Shown here: positions 44,034 to 50,122 of the stretch, one piece after another | Position numbering within the stretch: position 1 is the stretch's first letter | Layout: each line of letters starts with the position of its first letter | Assembly (NCBI RefSeq): GCF_003347635.1 | Contig: NZ_QDFY01000019.1 | Span: 1-50,122, forward strand | Reading direction: 5' to 3' | Length of the DNA stretch: 50,122 nucleotides | Origin: Sphingosinicella terrae | GTDB lineage: Bacteria > Pseudomonadota > Alphaproteobacteria > Sphingomonadales > Sphingomonadaceae | Program-made: the position numbers and the translations under genes | The notes under the pieces: model-generated | Seen by the model: only the letters and a program-made list of their open reading frames with translations | Told to the model about the DNA's origin: nothing | The model's database searches: none

Positions 44034-45809
44034 CTATCGCAGCGGCCACACCGCCAGGATCAGCGGCACGCCGGTGAGCACGACCAGCACCGACAAGGGC
44101 GCGCCCAGCCGGGCATAATCGGAGAAGCGGTAGCCGCCCGGGCCCATCACCAGAGTGTTGCACTGGTGGCCGATCGGGGTGAGGAAGTCGCAGCCGGCGC
44201 CGACCGCCACCGCCATCAGGAAGGCCTCGGGCCGGTAGCCCAATTGGGTCGCGAAGACCGAGGCGACCGGGGCCATGACCAGCACCGTCGCGGCATTGTT
44301 GAGGAAGGGCGTCACCGCCATCGCGGCGACCATGATCAGCCCGACCGCGGCCCAGGCCGGCAAGGTCGAGGCGGTCGCCGACAGCCAGCCGGCGAGCAAT
44401 TCGGTGCCGCCGGTGGTGCGGATCGAATCGCTGACCGGAATGAGCGCTGCGATCATGATCAGGATCGGCCAGTCGATCGTCCGGTAGACGTCGCGCGCGG
44501 GCAGGCCGCCGGTCAGCACGACGAAGGCGGCGGCGGCGAAGAAGGCCATGGCGACGGTGAGGATGCCGGCCGCGGTCATCGCCATCGCCGCGCCGAGGAT
44601 GATGAGCGGCAGCCAGCCGCGGCCATGCGCTCCGAGCCGGACCGAGCGCTCGGCCAGCGGCATGCAGCCGAGGTCGCGAAGCCGCTCGGGCAGGACCTCG
44701 AGCGGCCCCTGGAGGACGATGACGTCGCCGGGGGCGAGGACGATGTCGCGCAGCCGCTCGGTGATCCGCTCGCCCTGGCGCGACACTGCGATCAGGTTGA
44801 CGCCGTAGCGATCGTGGAGCGCGATCCGGCCCGCCGCCACGCCCACCAGCATCGAGTTGGTGCCGATCACGGCTTCGATGACGCCGGTCTCGGTGGCGCC
44901 GCCGCTGCCGGCCTCGCGATGCTCGCCCTCGAGCTTGAGGCCGCCGGCGGCGATCAGCCGCTCGAGCGCGTCGGGCTCGCCGCGCATCGCGACGACATCG
45001 CCGGCGGCGATCACCGCGTCGGGGAGCGGCGCCGTCGAGCTGCGGTCGCCGCGATGCAGCCGGGTGATCTCCACCTCGGCACCGGCGAGGGCGCGGAACT
45101 CGGCCAGGGTCTGCCCCTCGGCGGGCGAATTGGCCGGCACCGTCGCCTCGGTCGAATAATCGTCGATGTTCACCGCCTCGCCCATGGTCGGCGCGGCGCG
45201 GCGCCCGGCCGGGAGCAGCCGGTAGCCGAAGCGAAGGAAGACGAGCCCGACCACGGAAAGGCCGAGGCCGACCGGGGCATAGTCGAACATGCCGAAGGGC
45301 TCGCCGGTCATGTCGGCCCGCACGCGCGAGACGATGATGTTGGGCGAGGTGCCGACCAGGGTGATGAGTCCGCCGAGCAGCGATCCGAAGGCCATCGGCA
45401 TGAGCAGGCAGGAGGGCGACGCGCCGGATCTTTTCGCCATCTGGAAGGCGGCCGGCATCAGCATGGCGAGGGCGCCGATATTCTTGACGAAGGCCGAGAG
45501 ATAGGTGGTCGCGCCGACCAGGATGATGAGCTGCGATCCGATACTCTCGAATCGCCCGGTGACCCGGCCGATCAGCGCCTCGACGACGCCGCTGCGCGAC
45601 ACGGCGGCGCTGATCACCAGCGCCGAGGCGATGATGATGACGATGTCGTCGGAAAAGCCGGCAAAGGCGTCCTCGGCCGGCACCAGGCCGAGCGCGACCG
45701 TCGCCAGCAAGGCGAGCACCGCCACGAGATCGTAGCGGATCCGCCCCCAGATGAAGAGCATCATCATGACGCCGATTACGGCGAAGGCGAGAATCTGCTG
45801 AATTGTCAT
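44034..45809 (-). CDS. SLC13-family permease with TrkA-C domains
   Basis: 591 residues with about a dozen membrane helices split by two TrkA-C domains in the middle (LAEFRALAGAEVEITRLHRG; LRDIVLAPGDVIVLQG). The N- and C-terminal halves have the SLC13/ArsB-NhaD signatures, including LITLVGTSPNIIVS and FLTPIGHQCNTLVMGPGGY. Such DASS-like permeases carry sulphate, C4-dicarboxylates or other anions; the substrate is not determinable. ATG 45809 fixes a normal N-terminus (MTIQQILAFAVIGV). It converges on the acetyltransferase gene. Confidence 0.9.
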   Translation of the reverse strand: MTIQQILAFAVIGVMMMLFIWGRIRYDLVAVLALLATVALGLVPAEDAFAGFSDDIVIIIASALVISAAVSRSGVVEALIGRVTGRFESIGSQLIILVGATTYLSAFVKNIGALAMLMPAAFQMAKRSGASPSCLLMPMAFGSLLGGLITLVGTSPNIIVSRVRADMTGEPFGMFDYAPVGLGLSVVGLVFLRFGYRLLPAGRRAAPTMGEAVNIDDYSTEATVPANSPAEGQTLAEFRALAGAEVEITRLHRGDRSSTAPLPDAVIAAGDVVAMRGEPDALERLIAAGGLKLEGEHREAGSGGATETGVIEAVIGTNSMLVGVAAGRIALHDRYGVNLIAVSRQGERITERLRDIVLAPGDVIVLQGPLEVLPERLRDLGCMPLAERSVRLGAHGRGWLPLIILGAAMAMTAAGILTVAMAFFAAAAFVVLTGGLPARDVYRTIDWPILIMIAALIPVSDSIRTTGGTELLAGWLSATASTLPAWAAVGLIMVAAMAVTPFLNNAATVLVMAPVASVFATQLGYRPEAFLMAVAVGAGCDFLTPIGHQCNTLVMGPGGYRFSDYARLGAPLSVLVVLTGVPLILAVWPLR

Positions 45810-45922
45810 GTGGATACCGGCAGGAGGAGACGGCACAACGCGAAACCGGAAGGTTCGATCCGCAAGATCGCCCGCCACCCGGATATTGGTTGATCGCCCG
45901 GTCGGGCGCAAGCGCGGCGCGC

Positions 45923-46414
45923 TCAGCCCAGCGCTTCGAAAGCCTTCGCATAGTCGACGCGGCCGCTTCTCGCCGGCATCGTCCCGCCGAGCGCGAGCGC
46001 CTGCAGATAGGGGCCGGCATAAGGGCTCTCGAACCCGCAGGCGAGTTCCGCGCTGAACCCGAAGCGGCCATAATAAACGGGATCGCCGAGCACGAAGATC
46101 GCCTCCCAGCCGTCCGCGGCGGCGCGCGCCAGGCCCTCGCGGACGAGGGCGGCACCGAGCCCTTGTCGCTGGTGCACGGGATCGACGGCCAGCGGCGCCA
46201 GGCCGAGCGCACGCATCGGCGCGCGCATCGGCGAGAAGAGGATATGGCCGAGGATGCGTCCGTCCGCCTCGGCGACCAGGGCGATCGCGGCGTCGCCGTC
46301 GGCGCGCAGCCGCTCGACCAGCCGCGCCTCGTCCGCGCCGCCGAAGGCGCGCTCGATCAGGCCGGCGGTGGCGGGAAAGTCGGCGGGGGTTTCGGGGCGG
46401 ACGGCGAAGGACAT
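45923..46414 (-). CDS. GNAT family N-acetyltransferase
   Basis: 163 residues. It opens MSFAVRPETPADFPATAGLI; the acetyl-CoA loop is LAVDPVHQRQGLGAALVREG, followed by FVLGDPVYYGRFGF, a motif of the YhbS-like subgroup. It transfers an acetyl group to an unknown amine or protein. ATG 46414 gives the normal start; the frame to 46966 crosses the VOC remnant in another phase. SLC13 follows downstream on the same strand. Confidence 0.9.
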   Translation of the reverse strand: MSFAVRPETPADFPATAGLIERAFGGADEARLVERLRADGDAAIALVAEADGRILGHILFSPMRAPMRALGLAPLAVDPVHQRQGLGAALVREGLARAAADGWEAIFVLGDPVYYGRFGFSAELACGFESPYAGPYLQALALGGTMPARSGRVDYAKAFEALG

Positions 46415-46509
46415 CGGCGGCGCACATAGCACAGCTTTCGGCTCGACCCAGTGGCGCCTGATCCACTGCCCCGGTCGGCACAACCCTGCGCCGTGAAAAC
46501 CGCCGATTC

Positions 46510-46790
46510 GGCGCTGCGCGTCGCCGGGCCGTGATGGACGGCCTCGGTATCGTTGCCGTCGGGATCGAGCAGGAAGGCGGCATGATGACCGGGATGGCGG
46601 TCGCGCTGTCCGGGGCGCCATTGTCCGTGCCGCCGGCGTGGTGAAAGCGGGCGACGGTGTCGCGGTCCGCCGCCAGGAAGACGAGGTGGCCATGGCTGAC
46701 GCCGTTCCTTGCCGCATCGACATGGAGTTCGTCCGCGGCGAAGAAGCCGTCGATCTCGCGGGTGTCGCCTTTAAGGGCCTGAAAACCCCC
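46510..46790 (-). pseudogene. degenerate VOC/glyoxalase-family gene fragment
   Basis: On the minus strand the fragment reads FFAADELHVDAARNGVSHGH, LVFLAADRDTVARFHHAGGT and then DNGAP. A 1-base frame change near 46610 follows, and the next frame gives DRHPGHHAAFLLDPDGNDTE and AVHHG. That is the second half of a VOC-fold protein, whose consensus continues ...YHP.YYAAFVLDPDGNNIEAV. The first half is missing, and the acyltransferase begins right upstream. It looks truncated and frameshifted. Confidence 0.75.
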
Positions 46791-46811
46791 TCGCGGCTAT
46801 CGACCGTATCG

Positions 46812-47828
46812 ATGCACGAGTCGTCGATGAGGTATTTTCCTGCGCTGGACGGCCTCCGCGCCGCCGCGGCGCTGGCGGTGCTGCTGTGCCATGCCGAGGT
46901 GCCGGGATTTGGTGGCGGGGCGCGCGGCGTCGACGTCTTCTTCGTGCTCTCGGGCTTCCTCATCACGCAATTGCTCCGCGATCACATCGCCAGCGGCAGA
47001 TTTCGCGTTTGGCGCTTCTGGTGGAATCGCGCGATCAGGTTGGTTCCGGCGCTCGTGGTCGTGGTCGCGGCGTGCACCCTCCTCCCGATCGGCGGCGACG
47101 GCGCACAGCGTGCGTGGTCGGCCTTGCTGGCGGTCACCTACACGATGAACTTCGCCATGGCTGCCGGTGCGCCGGGAGGTCCGCTCGAGCACAGCTGGTC
47201 ACTGGCGGTCGAGGAGCATTTCTATTTTTTGTGGCCGCTGGTCCTGCCCCTAGTGCTGGCCGCGCGCCGGCCCGGCCTTGCGCTGCTCTGGGTCTGGATG
47301 ATGCTGACCGTCCTTCGCGGGGTGTTGGCGCACCTGCTGCCTTACGATGCCGTCTACTACCCTACATTCCTGCACGCGAGCGGGTTGGTCCTCGGCGCCG
47401 CGCTCGCCTTCGAGCGGCCTTCCGCGCGGGTCGCCCCATTTGGTGCGGCCGCGATGCTGGCGGTGCTGACCTTCCTCGAGCCGGCGTCGGGAGCGGACAA
47501 GCTCATGCTGGCGGCGCCGCTCGCCGAGCTCGCGACCGCAGCGCTCCTGTGCGGGCTTCTGCAACCGTCTCGGCTGACGAGCCTCTTCTCCTTCGAGCCT
47601 GCCCGCCGGCTGGGCGTGATCTCGTACGGCATCTATTTGTGGCACTGGCCGATCATCTTCGCCATCGGCCCCGCCGCCTGGTGGATCAGCGCGCCGCTGA
47701 CCTTGCTCCTTGCCCTCGGGCTGGCCGCCCTTTCGTTCCATTGCCTGGAACACCCCATCCGGCGGCGGCTTCGCGTGGCTCCGTCGGATCCCCGTCCAGC
47801 GATTCCGGCTTATCCCCTCCCGGGTTGA
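46812..47828 (+). CDS. acyltransferase 3 family membrane protein (OafA/YrhL type)
   Basis: 338 residues. ATG 46812 or 46827 may start it. It opens RYFPALDGLRAAAALAVLLCH, with GGARGVDVFFVLSGFLI and RFWWNRAIRLVPALV, then EHSWSLAVEEHFYFLWPLVL, all family signatures; about ten membrane helices follow. These enzymes O-acylate polysaccharides, LPS or other exported glycans. The lower half includes RLGVISYGIYLWHWPIIFAIG. No SGNH domain follows. It is next to the broken VOC gene, with no glycan cluster nearby. Confidence 0.92.
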   Translation: MHESSMRYFPALDGLRAAAALAVLLCHAEVPGFGGGARGVDVFFVLSGFLITQLLRDHIASGRFRVWRFWWNRAIRLVPALVVVVAACTLLPIGGDGAQRAWSALLAVTYTMNFAMAAGAPGGPLEHSWSLAVEEHFYFLWPLVLPLVLAARRPGLALLWVWMMLTVLRGVLAHLLPYDAVYYPTFLHASGLVLGAALAFERPSARVAPFGAAAMLAVLTFLEPASGADKLMLAAPLAELATAALLCGLLQPSRLTSLFSFEPARRLGVISYGIYLWHWPIIFAIGPAAWWISAPLTLLLALGLAALSFHCLEHPIRRRLRVAPSDPRPAIPAYPLPG

Positions 47829-47973
47829 GGCGGCATCGTATCGCGGCGGATCCTCGCAGTTCCGGTGACCACAGCCGACTCGACCCCCCTGCGGCTTACG
47901 GCAGCCGCTTTCCACCACCCCCTCGACATTCCCCTGTGACCCCTTCAACATCGCCCTCACGAGGGGGAGGTGA

Positions 47974-49482
47974 ATGGTCGCGACGGTCGCCACGGTGGCG
48001 TTTCTGGGGCTGGAGGCGCGCAGCGTCGAGGTCCAGGTCCAGATTTCCGGCGGCCTCTCCAAGTTCCTCGTCGTCGGTCTCCCCGACAAGGCGGTGGCGG
48101 AGAGCCGCGAGCGGGTTCACGCCGCTCTGGCCGCGATCGGCCTGGCGCTTCCGTCCAAGCGGATCACCGTCAACCTCTCGCCGGCCGACCTGCCCAAGGA
48201 AGGCTCGCATTACGACCTGCCGATCGCGCTCGCTTTGCTCGCGGCGATGGGGGCGATCGATCGCGAGACGCTCGCCCATTATGCCGCCGTCGGCGAATTG
48301 AGCCTCGACGGGCGGATCGCGCCGTCGCCGGGCGTGCTGCTGGCGGCGCTGCACGCCTCCTCGCAGGGGCTTGGGCTGATCTGCCCGGCGGCGCAGGGGA
48401 GCGAGGCGGCCTGGGCGGGCGACGTCGAACTGGTCGCGGCGCCGGACCTGATCGCTCTCCTCAATCATCTGCGCGGCCGCGCCGTGCTGACCCCGCCGCG
48501 GCCGGGCGAGCCGGAGCCGGCCGTGTCCGGACCGGACCTCGCCCAGGTGAAGGGGCAGGAGACCGCCAAGCGGGCGCTCGAGATCGCCGCCGCGGGCGGG
48601 CACAATCTGCTCATGGTCGGTCCGCCCGGCGCCGGCAAGTCGCTGCTCGCCGCCTGCCTGCCCGGCATCCTCCCCGATCTCACCGCGCCCGAAGCGCTCG
48701 AAGTGTCGATGATCGCCAGCGTCGCCGGCGAGCTTCGGGGCGGCACCCTGCTTCGCGCGCGGCCCTTTCGGGCGCCCCATCACAGCGCGTCGATGGCCGC
48801 CCTGGTCGGCGGCGGGCTCAAGGTGCGCCCCGGCGAGGTCAGCCTCGCCCATCTCGGCGTGCTGTTCCTCGACGAGCTGCCCGAGTTCCAGCGCGCCGCG
48901 CTCGATTCGCTGCGCCAGCCGCTCGAGACCGGCACCGTCCAGGTCGCCCGCGCCAGCGCCCATGTCACCTTCCCGGCGCGGGTGCAGCTGGTCGCAGCGA
49001 TGAACCCGTGCCGCTGCGGCCATCTCGGCGATCCGGCGCTCGCCTGCTCGCGCGCGCCGCGCTGCGCCGCCGACTATCAGGCCAAGGTTTCGGGCCCGCT
49101 GCTCGACCGCATCGACCTCCATGTCGAGGTGGCCGCCGTTTCCGCCGCCGATCTCGTCCTGCCGCCGCCCGCGGAAGGGTCGGCCGAGGTGGCGGCGCGG
49201 GTCGCGGCGGCGCGGGCCGAGCAGACCCGGCGCTACCAGGGGCAGGGGGTGCGCACCAATGCCGAGGCCGACGGCGCCCTGCTCGACCGGGTGGCGACGC
49301 CCGACGAGCCTGGCCGGCGGCTGCTCGCCCAGGCGGCCGAGGCGATGCGGCTGTCGGCGCGCGGCTATCACCGGGTGATGCGGGTGGCACGGACCATCGC
49401 CGATCTCGGCGGCAGCGACGGCGTCGGCCGCGTCCACGTCGCCGAGGCGGTGAGCTATCGCCGGCAGGCGCCCAGAGCGTAA
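47974..49482 (+). CDS. comM: ComM/YifB-type Mg chelatase-like AAA+ ATPase
   Basis: 502 residues. The N-terminal ChlI domain opens VATVAFLGLEARSVEVQVQI and has LPSKRITVNLSPADLPKEGS. The AAA+ core has Walker A VGPPGAGKSLLAACL, Walker B GVLFLDELPEFQRAALDSLR and NPCRCGHLGDP with an inserted zinc-like cluster, as in YifB. ComM is a helicase for branch migration in natural transformation. ATG 47974 follows GGGGGAGG. dprA in this window fits the same pathway. Confidence 0.95.
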   Translation: MVATVATVAFLGLEARSVEVQVQISGGLSKFLVVGLPDKAVAESRERVHAALAAIGLALPSKRITVNLSPADLPKEGSHYDLPIALALLAAMGAIDRETLAHYAAVGELSLDGRIAPSPGVLLAALHASSQGLGLICPAAQGSEAAWAGDVELVAAPDLIALLNHLRGRAVLTPPRPGEPEPAVSGPDLAQVKGQETAKRALEIAAAGGHNLLMVGPPGAGKSLLAACLPGILPDLTAPEALEVSMIASVAGELRGGTLLRARPFRAPHHSASMAALVGGGLKVRPGEVSLAHLGVLFLDELPEFQRAALDSLRQPLETGTVQVARASAHVTFPARVQLVAAMNPCRCGHLGDPALACSRAPRCAADYQAKVSGPLLDRIDLHVEVAAVSAADLVLPPPAEGSAEVAARVAAARAEQTRRYQGQGVRTNAEADGALLDRVATPDEPGRRLLAQAAEAMRLSARGYHRVMRVARTIADLGGSDGVGRVHVAEAVSYRRQAPRA

Positions 49483-49518
49483 TGGCTTCGACGGCCTGGC
49501 TTTTAGCCTGGCCGGTTT

Positions 49519-49548
49519 GGGTGGAAGCGGACATTCGGCTTCCGACCC
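49519..49548. repeat. hairpin upstream of the WapI-like gene end
   Basis: GGGT/GGAAGC (49519-49528) pairs with GCTTCC/ACCC (49538-49548), with loop GGACATTCG. The AAGCGGACATTC phrase reappears as AAGCGGACGT at 50060, on the other side of the gene. Confidence 0.5.
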
Positions 49549-49558
49549 TTTCGGAGCT

Positions 49559-49990
49559 TCAACTACGAGGCACCACAATCGGGAACCGCTCCAAGATCGC
49601 CTCGCAGCCCGCGACGAGCGCAGGCAAGTAGGACTGGTCCAGGTCGAGAGTGAATCGGTGGTACTGGGTGACGTGGTCCGGGGTGATTTCCACTTCGGCT
49701 TCTATGTGACCCAATCGCTGCCCCTTAAGTGTCACCTTCAACTCTGGCTCGAAACTCGAGAGGGTTGCCTCGCCAGTGAGGGTGGCGCCGAGTGACTCAA
49801 GCTCTTTTCGAAACTGATCGACATCTGTAGTCATCAAGATTGAGCCTGCGCATTTCACCGTCGCGCTTGGCGCTTCCATGCGCGCGCGTACGTTGAGCCA
49901 GTTTCCGTCATAACAGTCGGCGGCGGGGAACTGCTTGCCATCTACCCAGATCGAGAGGCCGCCAAGCCGCAGTGCAGGTTCATCCAGCAT
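49559..49990 (-). CDS. WapI-like immunity-type protein, tentative
   Basis: About 143 residues from ATG 49990. The sequence RLGGLSIWVDGKQFPAADCY then DGNWLNVRAR, LTGEATLSSFEPELKVTL and FTLDLDQSYLPALVAGCEAI resembles WapI-type immunity proteins of polymorphic toxin systems, judged from pattern only. The coding region is visibly less GC-rich than the rest of the window. Hairpins with AGCGGAC lie on both sides. No toxin gene is in the window; it may be beyond the right edge. The frame extends to 50026. Confidence 0.6.
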   Translation of the reverse strand: MLDEPALRLGGLSIWVDGKQFPAADCYDGNWLNVRARMEAPSATVKCAGSILMTTDVDQFRKELESLGATLTGEATLSSFEPELKVTLKGQRLGHIEAEVEITPDHVTQYHRFTLDLDQSYLPALVAGCEAILERFPIVVPRS

Positions 49991-50043
49991 CGGCTTCGTG
50001 TGCCACTGCTGATGTCGCCTTTCCACCGATAGCGTTGAAAAAG

Positions 50044-50068
50044 CGTCCGCTACTGACAGAAGCGGACG
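50044..50068. repeat. perfect 8-bp hairpin with AGCGGACG
   Basis: CGTCCGCT (50044-50051) and AGCGGACG (50061-50068) with a 9-base loop. Together with 49519-49548 it brackets the WapI-like gene. It is a candidate dispersed repeat or a terminator. Confidence 0.5.
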
Positions 50069-50122
50069 TCGCGCAGACTGAGCATGAGCGCGGCTGGGCG
50101 GTTTTACCCCGCCGTCGCCGGC

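Noticed and set aside
45923-46966. 347-codon reading frame as one GNAT fusion protein
   Set aside because: Only the last 163 codons are GNAT-like with a good ATG at 46414; the first part crosses the VOC remnant and acyltransferase start out of phase.

Overview
The window is GC-rich chromosomal DNA, almost certainly from an alphaproteobacterium of the sphingomonad type. The support is an ALAS-type hemA (C4 haem pathway), Tim44-like timA beside secB and mltA, the fpg-rpsT-dnaA order, and several classes of intergenic palindromic repeat that I associate with sphingomonad genomes. It is mostly housekeeping sequence, densely packed, with many 4-bp ATGA/GTGA stop-start overlaps. I found no rRNA, tRNA, CRISPR array, prophage or insertion sequence with a transposase.

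Layout. 0-3 kb: agmatine to putrescine genes (aguA, aguB, minus strand), then a divergent toxin-antitoxin pair whose antitoxin is a DUF7662-VapB fusion, preceded by a promoter overlapped by a perfect 19-bp palindrome. 3-7 kb: a divergent pair of exported peptidases (M28 lipoprotein, S9). 7-11.5 kb: rpsD, a small periplasmic protein, a GIY-YIG::TrmJ fusion, and the nrdR-glyA-rpiB overlap cluster. 11.7-20.4 kb: an unknown membrane protein, hemA, murI, plsY-dprA, an exported unknown, topA and a SHOCT protein. 20.4-25.7 kb: a minus-strand run ubiE-ubiB-coaBC-doxX-dut-thiF/moeB. 25.8-28.8 kb: mutM, rpsT, dnaA. 29-33 kb: a DUF4136 lipoprotein and secB-murJ-trpS. 33.2-36.2 kb: timA, mltA, smr, a small unknown. 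36.4-43.2 kb: dapE, cupin, SnoaL-like and GST genes, then rpmH-rnpA-yidD-yidC-ysxC (ribosome, RNase P and membrane insertion). 43.4-50.1 kb: a maa-type acetyltransferase, an SLC13 permease, a GNAT, a broken VOC gene, an acyltransferase, a ComM-like ATPase and a lower-GC WapI-like gene.

The most interesting signal is at 8.86-9.28 kb. A GIY-YIG nuclease reading frame is flanked by two inverted copies of a dispersed repeat with ends near CCGCTCATCCTGAG. The whole unit sits where the start of trmJ should be and fuses the nuclease in frame to the methyltransferase. At 28.86-28.97 kb the same two repeat halves lie back to back with nothing between them, like a non-autonomous version. This suggests, as inference, a small GIY-YIG-associated mobile cassette and its cargo-free derivative. 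The DUF7662-VapB/VapC module is the second best candidate for new biology. Other items are probable non-canonical starts (rnpA CTG, plsY ATC or TTG, hemA TTG), a hairpin in the predicted rpmH leader, and two gene remnants.
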